DNA from: Haematobia irritans | Lineage: Eukaryota; Arthropoda; Insecta; Diptera; Muscidae | Length of the DNA: 64,000 bases | Assembly: GCF_050003625.1 (NCBI RefSeq) | Contig: NC_134400.1 | Coordinates: 197,793,918 to 197,857,917 of the forward strand | Direction: 5' to 3' | Shown: positions 1 to 10,776 of the stretch, one piece after another | Layout: every line of letters begins with the position of its first letter | Numbering within the stretch: position 1 is the first letter of the stretch | The notes under the pieces: generated by a model | Told to the model about the DNA's origin: nothing | Seen by the model: only the letters and a program-made list of their open reading frames with translations | Database searches by the model: none | Position numbers and translations under genes: made by a program

Positions 1-124
1 ACCTTTATATATAGCCCCCAACACATTTAACGGATGTGATATGGTATCGAAAATTTAGATGTACAAAGTGGTGCAGGGTATAATATAGTCGGCGCCGCCC
101 GACTTTAGACTTTCCTTACTTGTT
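1..124 (-). mobile_element. DINE family C, 5' end fragment (cut by window edge)
   Basis: Read on the minus strand this is the 5' end of a DINE/Helentron family C element. It starts CAAGTAAGGAAAG at 124, then a GC-rich hairpin (GTCGGGCGG..GCCGAC), then a TATACCCTGCACCAC block. It matches the heads of the complete C copies at 7309 (minus) and 13029 (plus). The rest of the element lies outside the window. It is non-coding and no host gene is implied. Confidence 0.8.
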
Positions 125-405
125 TTTTACTAACATTGTGTTCCTTCCTAGTGCATTAGCCGACTTAAATATTGAGTCTATAGATTTTGTAGAAGTCTTT
201 CAAATTCTGTCCAGATCGAATGATATTTAAATGTATGTATGACAGCCAGACAGACAGACGGACATGGTTATATCGTCTTAGAATTTCTCCCTGATCAAGA
301 ATATATATATATACTTTATATAGTCGGAAATCGATATTTCGATGTGTTACAAACGGAATGACAAACTTATTATACCCCCGTCACCATTCTATGATGGTGG
401 GTATA
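125..405. mobile_element. Chimeric join: DINE C internal piece (minus) + DINE A tail (plus)
   Basis: Bases 125-240 match, in minus orientation, the stretch that lies just inside the 5' end of family C (compare 7060-7180). At 241 the sequence switches to the plus-strand tail of family A: a GACA run, GGACATGG, the ATATACTTTATATAGTCGG block, and a TATACCC...GGGTATA hairpin ending near 405. Neither piece is complete. The plus-strand C sequence that would normally follow the 125-240 piece resumes at 406, so an inversion and an A fragment separate two neighbouring parts of C. Confidence 0.7.
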
Positions 406-1210
406 AATGTGGGAAACATTTAAATCTGAAGCAATTTTAAGGAAACTTCGCAAAAGTTTATTTATGATTTTTCGCTCGATATATATGTATTAGAAGTTTA
501 GGAAAATTATAGTCATTTCTACAACTTTTGGACTGAGCAGTTGCGATTTTACAAGGAAAATGTTGGTATTTTAACCATTTTTGTCGAAATCAGAAAAACA
601 TATATATGGGAGCTATATCTAAATCTGAACCGATTTCAACCAAATTTGGCACGCATAGCTACAATGCTAATTCTACTCCCTGTGCAAAATTTCAACTAAA
701 TCGGAGCCAAAAATTGGTCTCTGTTTTCATATAAGTCCATATCGGGCGAAAGATATATATGGGAGCTATAACTAAATCTGAACCGATTTCAATAAAATTT
801 GGCACACTTGTCTACACGATCAAGTGTTATATTTGTGCAAAATTTCAAGCAAATCAGGGTAAAACTCTAGCTTCTGGGTCCATATGAGTGGATATCGGGC
901 GAAAGATATATATGGGAGCTATATGTCAATCTTAACTGATTTCTTCAAAAATCAATAGGGTTATATTCTGACCCAAAACATGCACTTGTGTCAAATTAGA
1001 AGACGATTGGACTTCAACTGCGACCTAGACTGTGATCACAAAAATGTGTTCACAGACAGATGGACGGACGGACATGGCTAGATCGACTCAGGGACCCACC
1101 CTGAGCATTATTGCCAAAGACACCATGTGTCTATTTCGTCTCCTTCTGGGTGTTGCAAACATATGCACTAACTTGTAATACCCTGTTCCACAGTGTGGTG
1201 CAGGGTATAA
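406..1210 (+). mobile_element. DINE family C, 3' part (C1)
   Basis: Plus-strand family C element lacking its 5' end. It holds central repeats built on ATATGGGAGCTATATCTAAA (near 603, 755 and 908), then the GGACGGACATGG and GGGTGTTGCAAACATATGCA tail blocks. The terminal hairpin is ATACCCTGTTCCACAGTGTG followed by GTGCAGGGTATA. The tail resembles Drosophila INE-1/DINE-1 (an 'agaaggagac' block, and 'gagtcgatatagccatgtccg' on the other strand), which places it with non-autonomous Helentrons. It was probably one element with the inverted piece at 125-240. Confidence 0.8.
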
Positions 1211-1330
1211 AAATGGCTTGTGGCACGTTTCAAGCCGAAAGCTTATTTCATTTGAAAGTTTGGGTGATTTCCACAGACGGACGCACTGACGGGCATTGCT
1301 AGATCAACTCAAAATTTATCCGCAACCTAA
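1211..1330 (+). mobile_element. DINE B-like tail fragment
   Basis: Sequence around 1213-1320 (GGCACGTTTCAAGCCGAAAG, then GTGATTTCCACAGACGGACG, then AGATCAACTCA) is a diverged version of the block before the family B tail (compare 8480-8570). It has no terminal hairpin and no head, so it is a 5'- and 3'-truncated relic. Confidence 0.55.
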
Positions 1331-1588
1331 TGGCAGAGCAATTTAAAAATACGGGAGTATTTCAAATGTTTTTCAATTTATTGAGGAGAAATATCCTTGA
1401 GAAATGGCTTGCCTTGTAACGGAAAAGCTTCGGAGAGTAAGGGATGTGTTTCAGCTGCACATTTCTCCAACTTAAGGAAGAAAATCCCATTCCCATAAAA
1501 GCTATTTTGTGGGTACGAAACGAATATGACGACAAAAAAACCGTTGTTGTTTACACTCCGAGCAAATGACACATACTGGAAATGAAAA
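1331..1588. other. No recognised feature
   Basis: Roughly 260 bp of AT-rich, non-repetitive sequence between two DINE relics. The 80-codon minus-strand open frame here has no recognisable domain. I see nothing else. Confidence 0.5.
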
Positions 1589-3173
1589 CAAGTATATACA
1601 GCAGTAAGTATCTTAAACACCCACCACCATGAATCAAATATTAGGGTTTCCTTTAGATTCAGAGGGTTTGAGGACAGATCAAGCAGAGCAGTTCAACCAG
1701 TATACTTCACGAAGATAAATTTAAAGATTTTACCTATGAAGACTATATCAGATTCTGGATTTATAAGAACCATTTTTGTTTGAGTTTTAGAGGAATCATT
1801 AACATCTCTTGTAAGTGTGCAAGAAAATTATAAAATAACGTCTTGATTTGAAATCTTAAATCTGTAGATTTTCACCCGAGAAATAAAATCTGGAAATTTT
1901 ACATAGAGTTTCAAGCAATTTTCATGATCAGTGCGCCTTCTATACTCTCAAGAAGTGAAATCGGTCTATATGGAGGCATTACCAAATGGACCGATAAAAA
2001 CTTAATCCGATACATATTTTTGTGAGCCTTAAATACCAGAATATTTACAATTTCAGGCAAATCGGAAAAAACTACGGTTTCTACAAACCTAAGGAGGTAA
2101 ATTGGGAGATCGTTCTTATGGGGGCTATACTAAAATACGGACCCATACTCACCATTTTTGGCACACCTCTTTATGGTCCTAAAATACCTCTAGATTTCGA
2201 ATCTCAGGCAAATTGGATAAAAACTACGGTTTCTACAAACCTAAGGAGGTAAATTGGGAGATCGTTCTTATGGGGGCTATACTAAAATACGGACCCATAC
2301 TCACCATTTTTGGCACACCTCTTTATGGTCCTAAAATACCTCTAGATTTCGAATCTCAGGCAAATTGGATAAAAACTACGATTTCTATAAGCCCATGAAG
2401 TAAAATCGTGAGATCGGTCTATATGGGGGCTATACCAAAACATGGACCGATACTCACCATTTTTGGTACACCTCTTTATGGTCCCAAAATACCTCTAGAT
2501 TTCCGATTTCAGGCAAATTGGATAAAAACTACGATCTCTATAAGCCCAAGAAGTAAAATCGGGAGATCGGTCTATATGGGGGCTATACCAAAACATGAAC
2601 CGATACTCACCATTTTTGGTACACCTCTTTGTGGTCCCAAAATACCTCTAGATTTCCAATTTCAGGCAAATTGGATAAAAACTACGATCTCTATAAGCCC
2701 AAGAAGTAAAATCGGGAGATCGGTCTATATGGGGGCTATACCAAAACATGGACCGATACTCACCATTTTTGGCACACCTCTTTATGGTCACAAAATACCT
2801 TTAGATTTAAAATTTCAGGCAAATTGGATAAAAACTACGATTTCTATAAGCCCAAGGCCCCTAATCGGGAGATCGGTCTATAAGGGGGCTATACCAAAAC
2901 ATGGACCGATACTCACCATTTTTGGCACACCTCTTTATGGTCACAAAATACCTTTAGATTTAAAATTTCAGGCAAATTGGATAAAAACTACGATTTCTAT
3001 AAGCCCAAGACCCCTAATCGGGAGGTCGGTTTATATGGGGACTATATCAAAACCTTGACTGATATAGCCCATCTTCGAACTTGACCTGCCTGCAGACAAA
3101 AGCACGATTGCTTCATTATTGAAGACTATAGCGTGATTACAACAGACAGCCAGACAGACAGACAGACAGACGA

Positions 3174-3229
<56 letters not shown>

Positions 3230-3401
3230 CCAGACAGACAGACAGACAACCAGACAGACGGACATTGTCATATCGTCTTAGAATTTCTCCCTGATCAAGA
3301 ATATATATACTTTATATAGTCGAAAATCAATATTTCGATGTGTTACAAACGGAATGACAAATTTATTATACCCCCGTCACCATTCTATGGTGGTGGGTAT
3401 A
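1589..3401 (+). mobile_element. DINE family A element (A1), near full length
   Basis: The element starts CAAGTATATACAGCAGTAAG at 1589 and then has CCCACCACCATGAATC. Its GC-rich 5' hairpin has been lost (compare the intact hairpin at 32345). From about 2110 to 3010 it carries about six tandem units of about 153 bp, reading GPILTIFGTPLYGPKIPLDF then QANWIKTTISISPRSKIGRS then VYMGAIPKH in one frame. A GACA microsatellite follows, then the shared tail block (TTTCGATGTGTTACAAACGG) and a TATACCC...GGGTATA hairpin ending at 3401. There is no transposase, so it is non-autonomous and would depend on a Helentron RepHel protein from elsewhere. The 216-codon open frame across the units is a by-product of unit length divisible by three. 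Confidence 0.85.
3143..3262. repeat. GACA tetranucleotide microsatellite
   Basis: About 120 bp of nearly pure (GACA)n with a few AACC/GAAC interruptions, sitting in the position where other DINE copies have two to six GACGGACA units. It is an expansion of the short GACA/GACGGACA run that is part of the DINE tail (compare 36645-36680 and the minus-strand run at 33668-33695). Confidence 0.95.
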
Positions 3402-4954
3402 AATATGCAATGAGGTTATGACATAAATACACAAAAAAATAGCATATGAATTTGTACATAAATTTGTATATTTTTAAAAATATACGTAATTCTTCATAAC
3501 ATAGAAGTACGCCTACACAATATTTTTTTCGTAAATACTTGTTATTAAATTATACATTATTTAATAATGTCCACTCTTTCATGAAATACATGCAATTCTA
3601 CACTAATATATCCAAAAATACTGTTTTTTTATCGTGAGAAAGCCACACCATAGGTATCAATATAAGCATTCAACACGAGACACAAATAAAATCAAAACAT
3701 AAAGTTTTCAGTGTCGTAATAAATGTAATATAATATAAAAATATTAATTAATTATTAATTAATTAATATTATGTATGAATTCGCAATTATTTAAAACCTG
3801 TTCGATTGTTGATCACAGTCTTTAGTAGAACTTTGTACGCAATACATGGTGGACTGTACATGAGATTCGACCTGGCCGAGTTTTTGTCTCGTTGTTATAA
3901 TTTAAAAATCCGGTTTGACATCCCTAATAAAAAATCTAACACCAACATCCTCTTCTCTATCACTCACAAACTAGCTAAAACACACACAACTCACACAGCT
4001 TTATATATATGTCAACTTGATGCCACTTTATGGGAGAGTACTTAAACTTACCATACCTTCTTCGTATTCACCATAAATACTTCTCACCCATATCATCGAC
4101 ACTATTCAACTCACACCATACCAACTACACACATGGCAACTAGCCAGTGCACACAACATTGACCATGTTGATATGTTAGTGTTGAGATGCTGTTAATGTC
4201 ATGTTGCCCAAAATGACGTAGTGACTGACATGATGTTGGCTGTCACTGAGTGATGTTTTTATTTGCCGCGCTTGGGTGGAAGATCCTTGTGCAGCTTTTG
4301 AGCAACTCCAATTGGCATTTTGTATTATAAAAAACAAAAAAAAAAAAACACCTTTAACTTCCCGTTTTAGGCGATTTTCATGCTTTATTATGATGACTTT
4401 ATATACTCTGGGGGCTTCTTGACGCTTCAATGTTGGATTTCTCCCTCTCTCTCTCATTCGGGCTTCATGCGGTGGTCAGTGTTAGCCTATAGTTTCGATA
4501 TTCTTAAGTAAGAATATAGAGAAATACTCGCCTGTCAGCATATCCAAAATACAGATGTATTCGTCCTCTACCTCTAGGGGGCGAAGGGGGCCTGTGGCTT
4601 TGAGGTGTGTTTTTGGTGTGTGCTGGTGATGGGCGATATGTCTGCCTTGTCTAAACATTTGCATCTTTCGGTCAATTCCATCATGACTTTGAGGTGTGAG
4701 CTATTTTAATGTTCATGATTGCCCATGATAAAATTGTTCCTTGAATGTTGTGGGACAACTGACAACGCCACTACTACCACCACCGTCACCTCTATCACCA
4801 TCACCGCCTTAATATCGCATTGAGCAAAAACTATTCGGGGTTTGTAAATCCAGAGAATGATGTTCAATCCAATTCATTATGGGTTGTGAAGTTCAAACGT
4901 CAACTGTAGCAATAAAGAAAATCTTTAAGGGGCCTGAGGGGAATTAAAGTGCCT
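3402..4954. other. AT-rich unique DNA, no gene seen
   Basis: About 1.5 kb of low-complexity AT-rich DNA with TTAATTAATTAATTA runs near 3745, CACACA/ACTCAC stretches at 3960-4140 and a CAC/ATC trinucleotide-rich stretch at 4765-4810. Open frames are short and have no recognisable motifs. The only identifiable item is the DINE head relic at 3803-3885. Confidence 0.5.
3803..3885 (-). mobile_element. Decayed DINE family B head
   Basis: Read on the minus strand, 3885-3803 is a diverged family B 5' region: GGCCAGGTCGAA (half of the GC hairpin), then TACAGTCCACCATG, GCGTACAAAG and GACTGTGATCAAC. It aligns with 5715-5800. No central repeats or tail are attached, so it is an old fragment. Confidence 0.65.
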
Positions 4955-5299
4955 TAAACTGTGAGAAAAATCTTTGTCTTATTAACGAACTGTGACATCG
5001 GCCATCAAAGAATATTCGTAAATATAACGAAAATTTTCTTATTGGAATGCAAATGCATGATTAACGTAAATGAAATTAAATTACACCGGGAGAAAAAACT
5101 TCGTTGTGTTAAGGAAATTTCAAAACAAATTCGTAGATACAATGAATATTGTCTTTACTATAACGGATTTCGTATTATGAAATGTTTCTTACAATTAACA
5201 ATTTTCAATCAAATAGTGAACGTTTTCCGTTTTATCAATGACAATATTTCATTATATTAACGAAAAATTTTCATTGGTTCAATTTTAATTATAATTATA
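4955..5299 (+). mobile_element. AACGAA-rich MITE, one or two decayed copies
   Basis: Two stretches (about 4958-5080 and 5084-5299) are rich in ATTAACGAA and share blocks with the precisely bounded MITE at 23429-23656: an AGAAAAA start followed by CTTCGTT, then TATTAACGAA, TTTTCATTG and a TTCAATTTTAATTA end. A TA precedes CACCGGGAGAAAAAACTTCG at 5084, as expected for a Tc1/mariner-type MITE. The right end is not well defined. The family match is direct; the transposon class is inferred from the TA site. Confidence 0.5.
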
Positions 5300-5566
5300 A
5301 CATGACATTTTCGTGCGATTATTTTTTAAGTTTTTTAAGTTTTATTATTATTTTTTAACTCAACAACAGTGCCTCGATGAACTTAATTAAACTTTTGGCG
5401 ATGAATCTCCGACAAGCTTCTCACTTTGTGCAGCTTGTCCAAAATCAGTTCACCTGTTCAGGAAACCATTGATGCTGTGCGGAAACTGATATAACAAGAT
5501 CGTCATGTGCTCTAAGTAGTAGTGTGAACAGCATACATCAATATTGCATGAACATTTGAGCGTCGA
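5300..5566 (+). pseudogene. mariner transposase fragment (N-terminal part, internally deleted)
   Basis: In one plus frame the sequence reads FYYYFLTQQQCLDELN, a stop, TFGDESP, then (after a deletion) CPKSV. With frameshifts it continues as an ETIDAVRKLI-like stretch and a final LHEHLSV-like stretch. These are the helix-turn-helix part of a mariner transposase and match, segment by segment, the minus-strand relic at 49540-50330. The catalytic domain is absent. The fragment is joined at about 5560 to GAGCCACTCGAGCCAAAACT, the terminus that also caps the minisatellite blocks, so it looks like a deletion derivative whose 3' part has been replaced by minisatellite-type sequence. Confidence 0.75.
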
Positions 5567-5701
5567 GCCACTCGAGCCAAAACTAACAAAATTTCGAGAA
5601 AATTTTACTAAAAAAAACTACCAAACAAAAAATTTTATTTCAATAGTAATTTTATTTCCATAGAAAAGTTTGATGTTGTGGAAGTTTCAATCTATAGAAA
5701 A
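5560..5701 (-). repeat. Minisatellite-element terminus and short decayed minisatellite
   Basis: The block GCCACTCGAGCC, AAAATTTCGAGAAAATTTTAC and CTACCAAAC is followed by about three degenerate minisatellite units in reverse orientation (TTTTATTTCAATAGTAATTT and similar). It is the same terminal sequence seen at 7715-7750, 18255-18300, 26765-26800 and 49500-49545. DINE B1 interrupts or follows it at 5702. Confidence 0.65.
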
Positions 5702-5929
5702 TGAAGCATATACGGCCGTAAGTTCGGCCAGGCCGAAGCTTATGCACCCTCCACCATGGATTGCATAGAAATTCTACTGAAGACTGTCATCCACAATCGA
5801 ATTACTTGGGTTGCGGTAACACTTGCCGATGGCAAGGTATCTTAAAACTTCCTAATACCGTAATATATACCACATAGTCCATACGTGGTATATATTAAAC
5901 TAGAAAAGGCCGATTAAAAACGCATATAA

Positions 5930-7309
5930 TTATACCCTGCGCCACACTGTGGAACAGGGTATTATAAGTTAGTGCAAATGTTTGTAACACCCAGAAGGAG
6001 ACGAGATAGACACATGGTATCTTTGGCAATAATGCTCGGGGTGGTTTCCTGAGTCGATATAACCATGTCCGTCTGTCCGTCTGTCCGTCCGTCCGTCCGT
6101 CTGTCTGTGAACACATTTTTGTGATCAAAGTCTAAGTCGTAGTTTACGTCTAATCCACTTCAAATTTGGCACATGTTTCTGTTTTAGGTCAGAATAGAAC
6201 CCTATTGATTTTGGAAGAAATTGGTTCAGATTTAGATATAGCTCCCATATATATCTTTCGTCCGATATGCACTTATATGGATCCAGAAGCCAGAGTTTTA
6301 TCCCGATTTGCTTGAAATTTTGCACATGGAGTGCGATTAGTAGTGTAGTCAAGTGTGATAAATTTTATTGAAATCGGTTCAGATTTAGATATAGCTCCCA
6401 TATATATCTTTCGCCCGATATTGACTAATATGGTCCTAGAAGCCCGAGTTTTGGCCCAATTTGGCTGAAATTTTGCACTAGAAGTACAATTAGTAGTGTA
6501 GTCATATGTGCCAAATTTGGTTGAAATCGGTTCAGATTTAGATATAGCACCCATATATATCTTTCGCCCGATATTGACTAATATGGTCCTAGAAGCCAGA
6601 GTTTTGGCCCAATTTGGTTGAAATTTTGCACTAGGAGTACAACTAGTAGTGTAGTCATGTGTGCCAAATTTGGTTGAAATCGGTTCAGATTTAGATATAG
6701 CTCTCATATATAGCTTTCGCCCGATTTACACTTATATGACCACATAGGCCAATTTTTTACTGCGATTTAGTTGAAATTTTGCACAGGGAGTATAATAAGC
6801 ATTGATGCTATGCGTGCCAAATTTGGTTGAAATCGGTTCAGATTTAGGTATAGCTCCCATATATATGTTTTTCTTATTTCAACAAAAATGGTCAAAATAC
6901 GATCATTTCCCTTTTAAAATCGCCTCTGCTTACTCGAAAAGTTGTAAAAATTACTTTAATTTTCCTCTACTTCTAATACGTATATATCGACCGATAAACC
7001 ATAAATAAAAGTTTGTGAAGTTTCCCTAAAATTGCTTAATATTTAAATCTTTCCTATATTTTTTACTATCATTGTGTTTCACCCTAGTGCATTAGCCGAC
7101 TTAAATTTTGAGTCTATAGAATTTGTAGAAATCTATCAAATTCTGTCCAGATCGAGTGATATTTAAATGCATGTATTTGGGACAAACCTTTATATATAGC
7201 CCCCAACACATTTGACGGATGTGATATGGTATCGAAAATTTAGATCTACAAAGTGGTGCAGGGTATAATATAGTCGGCCCCGCCCGACTTTAGACTTTCC
7301 TTACTTGTT
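5930..7309 (-). mobile_element. DINE family C element C2, complete
   Basis: Complete minus-strand family C element. The terminal hairpin (TATACCCTGCGCCACACTGT..GGAACAGGGTAT) is at 5930. About four 153-bp central repeats lie at 6180-6870 (frame reads YMGAISKSEPISTKFGTHDY then TTNCTSSAKFQPNWAKT). The 5' end CAAGTAAGG is at about 7309. It interrupts family B: the B2 copy reads CGTATATAATTAAGTTTAAAG straight through at about 17990-18012, whereas here the two halves flank C2. No target-site duplication is visible, as expected for Helentron insertion. Confidence 0.9.
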
Positions 7310-7750
7310 AAGTTTAAAGTTTCTATACAAATAAAATTTTGACAATATAAAATTTTGACAACATTTTCTATAGAAGTAAAATTTGGAAAAAAATTCTATA
7401 GAAATAAATTTTCTATAGAAATAAAATTTTGATAAAATTTTCTATAGAAATAAAATTTTGATAAAATTTTCTATAGAAATAAAATTTTGGCAAAATTTTC
7501 TATAGAAATAAAATTTTGACAAAATTTTCTATACAAATAAAATTTTGACAACATTTCCTATAGAAGTAAATTTTGACAAAATTTTCTATAGAAATAAAAT
7601 TTGGAAAAAAAATTTCTATAGAAATAAAATTTTGACAAAATTTTCTATAGAAATAAAATTTTGACAAAATTTTCTATAGAAATAACATTTTACAATGTTT
7701 TCTATAAAAATAAAATTTTGGTAGATTATTTTTGACTCGAGTGGCAACCA
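7310..7750 (+). repeat. 30-bp minisatellite block inside DINE B1, with terminus
   Basis: About 14 units of the 30-bp minisatellite (core TTTTGACAAAATTTTC followed by TATAGAAATAAAA) in forward orientation. The block ends at TTTTGGTAGATTATTTTTGA then CTCGAGTGGCAACCATGATT at 7715-7755, after which family B central repeats begin. The left join AAGTTTAAAGTTTCTATA is the same in B2 (18005), so the block belonged to a B ancestor rather than inserting independently here. Confidence 0.9.
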
Positions 7751-9020
7751 TGATTATGAACCGATATGGACCAATTTTTGTGTGATTGGGGATCGGCTAT
7801 ATATAACTATAGACCGATATGGACCAATTTTGGCATGGTTATTAGCGGCCTTATACTAACACCACGTTGCAAATTTCAGCCGGATCGGATGAAATTTGCT
7901 TCTCTTAGAGGCTCCGCAAGCCAAATCGGGGGATCGATTTATATGGGGGCTATATATAATTATGGACCGACGTGGACCAATTTTTGCATGGTTGTTAGAG
8001 ACCACATACTAACACCATGTACCAAATTTCAGCCGGATCTGATGAAATTTGCTTCTCTTAGAGGCCTCGCAAACCAAATTTGGGGGTCCGTTTATATGGG
8101 GGCTATATATAATTATGAACCGATGTGGACCAATTTTTGCATGGTTGTTAGAGACCATATACCAACATCATGTACCAAATTTCAGCCGGATCGGATGCAA
8201 TTTGCTTCTCTTAGAGCAATCGCAAGCCAAATTTGGGGGTCCGTTTATATGGGGGCTATTCGTTAAGTGGACCAATATGGACCAATTTTTGCATGGTTGT
8301 TAGAGACCATATACTAACACCATGTACCAAATTTCAGCCGGATCGGATGCAATTTGCTTCTCTTAGAGCAATCGCAAGCCAAATTTGGGGGTCCGTTTAT
8401 AAGGGGGCTATACGTAAAAGTGGACCGATATGGCCCATTTGCAATACCATCCGACCTACATCAATAACAACTACTTGTGCCAAGTTTCAAGTCGATAGCT
8501 TGTTTCGTTCGGAAGTTAGCGTGATTTCAACAGACGGACGGACGGACATGCTCAGATCGACTCAGAATATCACCACGACCCAGAATATATATATACTTTA
8601 TGGGGTCTTAGAGCAATATTTCGATGTGTTACAAACGGAATGACAAAGTTAATATTAGAGGTCTGCACAATTCCATTTGTAAATGCAGAGTACACATGTA
8701 CTTGCTACATGAGTACATCTATTTGAGAGAGTCGCAAAACTATTGGTACACATTTTGATGAACACCAAAAGCCACGAGTAACTTCTTGTTGCTACTCTGA
8801 TGTCTTCACTACCAACAAACACATATTCCTCTTTCTCTCTTATTGGGGTGTACTCAGAGTGATCACGTCGAGTATGTTGCGAGAACAAAACTTCATAGAG
8901 TACTCCATGTACCACGTGCAGTTTCAGAAATACAAAAAAACAGTTACTCTCCATAATATATGTTTTGGTTTGTTATAAAGAACGGCAAACGTTAAGGTAA
9001 GTGTGTGACATACATAAATA

Positions 9021-10426
9021 CAGTCGAAGCTCTGTTTAACGAATATCCCATTTAGCGAAAATCCAATTTAACGAACGTCCAAATTCCTAACACTGATTAT
9101 TCTAAATAACGAACAGTTGAACAAAATTTACGTTCGATTTAACGAACAGGCTTCTAATCTTAAGAAAATAAATAACAAAAAATCATCAATATTTGACGAT
9201 TGTGAGAATGGCTTAAGTCCTTAGGAAATGTCCACAAAATGCGGCATTCGCAAGATATTTTGAATCCATTAAAATGTTCGGAAACACATATTCAATGGCC
9301 GGGTAACTAGGTAAAGTTAGGTTAGATAGAGTGGCAGCTTCGCTACGGGAAATGGATCTACACCAGAACCGGTACAGGACTACTCCCTGGTATGAATAGA
9401 CCAGTCCCAATTCTGGCCGAAACGTATGGAAGGGACTGGTCACTTCAACACTGGTTTGTCATTGACGGCGATAAATTTACACTGCAGGCCACGGCTTGAA
9501 CTCATTCCAAACTACATGACCTGGGAGAACTTAGTAGGACTAGACAGGTCCTCATGAACCAGTTTGAGACAAACCCTTAGGTACCGATATTATTTTGATC
9601 ATCCAAATTGCACCAGAAAGAAAAACTTTTGGACTATGTTGGACCATAGGTAAATGTTTAGATCAAATAAAATTTTAAAATAAAGAGAGTATAAAAATCA
9701 ATCAATTATATGAACATTTAAAAACTACGATAAACTCGAGTACTAGTACTAGTCCTGTGATAGGTCAGTTAGTGGCAATATTTCGTAGAATTGCCAGTTG
9801 GACAGGTGGTGAATTAATGAGTGCTAGCCGATTCTATATTTAGCTCAATAACAAGGAACCTCCGTCTTATAACTGAAGAGAAACTATGAAATACACAGGA
9901 ATGTCAACATCATTATTGAGAGGGATAAACTACCGCTGAAAAACTTTTTTGGTGCTCGGTCGAAACGGCAATGTAGCGTTGAGAGCACATCTATGCCGAC
10001 AGAAGCAGCAGGGTAATGCTGTATGTAGGACGTTTTAGGAAGATGTTACTATGAACACTACCTATGCCTGGCCCATCTTGAAACCGGGGACTGAAAACAA
10101 ATTAGGCAATTCGTCTAAGAAGTTAGGCATACAAATTGTGGGTGTATATAGGCCCCCATAAGACAGCGAATCTTGGATCCTCTTTTCAATCTAACCTAAC
10201 CTAGATATATCAAGTTCATCAGTTTTTAAGGATTATTTAAAGTAATATTTTTGTAAGTGTCTCTGTGGTTTAATTTTGTCAAATGATTATGAATTTTTAC
10301 TCATCTGGTTAAAAAGTAAGATTTTTATTAAAAATTAACATTTAATATTCCCGTTCGATTTAACGAATTTTTCTAAATAACGAAAGGGCCTGACAATATA
10401 TCGTTCGTTAAACCGAGCTTCGACTG
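9021..10426. mobile_element. pogo/Tigger-like non-autonomous DNA element
   Basis: The left end CAGTCGAAGCTCTGTTTAAC and the right end read in reverse (CAGTCGAAGCTCGGTTTAAC) form long terminal inverted repeats differing at about one of the first 20 bases. Both are flanked by TA (9019-9020, 10427-10428). Inner sequence continues the theme with AACGAA motifs at both ends. This design (CAGTcgaa..ct.., TA duplication) is typical of the pogo/Tigger branch of Tc1/mariner. The interior has no DDE motif that I can see. It appears to hold a foreign insert bounded by GTTAGGTTAG (about 9315) and CTAACCTAACCT (about 10190), including a SINE relic. Confidence 0.82.
9826..9966 (-). mobile_element. Decayed SINE fragment
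   Basis: Diverged minus-strand copy of the SINE described at 44959-45315. Matching blocks are AGCTCAATAACAAGGAACCT, CAGGAATGTCAACATCATTA, then ATAAACTACCGCTGAAAAAC and GGTGCTCGGTCGAA. The tRNA-like head is lost. It is clearly older than the other SINE copies in the window. Confidence 0.7.
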
Positions 10427-10776
10427 TATATGAAATATGTGATATACATACATATCTATGATTAATAATAATGGAAAGTTTTGCTTCGCACATAACTGAG
10501 AAATACTTGTGGTACCACGTGAAGTGAAGAGAATCCATGTTGTACTTTTCCTCAAGTACTTACATTTTTATTGTTCCTTTTTTTCGGAACACATATTGTT
10601 TCGGATAAGTACTTGGTGGTATTTGACGAGCAAGTGTTCTCTTCACTTCACTACTTGCGCTCTGAGAGAAAGACAGTGTATGTACTATATTCGACAGCGA
10701 ATTGCATACATGTAGTGAAAAGTTATTCGATGCAGACCTCTAGTTAATATACCCCCATCCTATGGTGGAGGGTATA

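Larger units (their letters stand above)
8656..10742. mobile_element. hAT-like non-autonomous element in B1 tail
   Basis: The terminal inverted repeats TAGAGGTCTGCA (8656) and TGCAGACCTCTA (ends 10742) are identical over 12 bp. They are flanked by an 8-bp direct repeat, GTTAATAT, at 8648-8655 and 10743-10750. This fits the hAT target pattern nTnnnnAn. The uninterrupted tail in other B copies (AAAGTTAATATACCCCC, for example near 28170) is the empty site. Subterminal regions carry repeated GAGTAC/AAGTACTT/ACTTG motifs in both orientations, which is common in hAT ends. No transposase frame is visible. Without the inner pogo-like element it is about 680 bp. Confidence 0.88.
5702..10776 (+). mobile_element. 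DINE family B element B1, with nested C2 and hAT insertions
   Basis: The head (AAGCATATACGGCCGTAAG, then TTCGGCCAGGCCGAAG and ACCCTCCACCATGGATTGC) starts at 5702. The 3' terminal hairpin (TATACCCCCATCC with GGTGGAGGGTATA) ends at 10776. Two later insertions split it: family C element C2 at 5930-7309 and a hAT element at 8656-10742. Without them the element is about 1.6 kb: head, a minisatellite block (7310-7735), a TTTGGCTCGAGTGGCAACC junction, about four 153-bp central repeats (7760-8420; WTNFCMVVRDHILTPCTKFQ) and the tail. The reconstruction is supported by uninterrupted B copies (17774-19091, 26304-28204). It has no coding capacity. Confidence 0.85.

Noticed and set aside
2408..3058. A 216-codon frame (GPILTIFGTPLYGPKIPLDF repeats) as a protein
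   Set aside because: Same reason: DINE A central repeats inside a complete non-autonomous element.
3031..3249. Cys/Val/Ser-rich minus-strand frame (CLSVCLSVCLSV) as a peptide
   Set aside because: Translation of the (GACA)n microsatellite.
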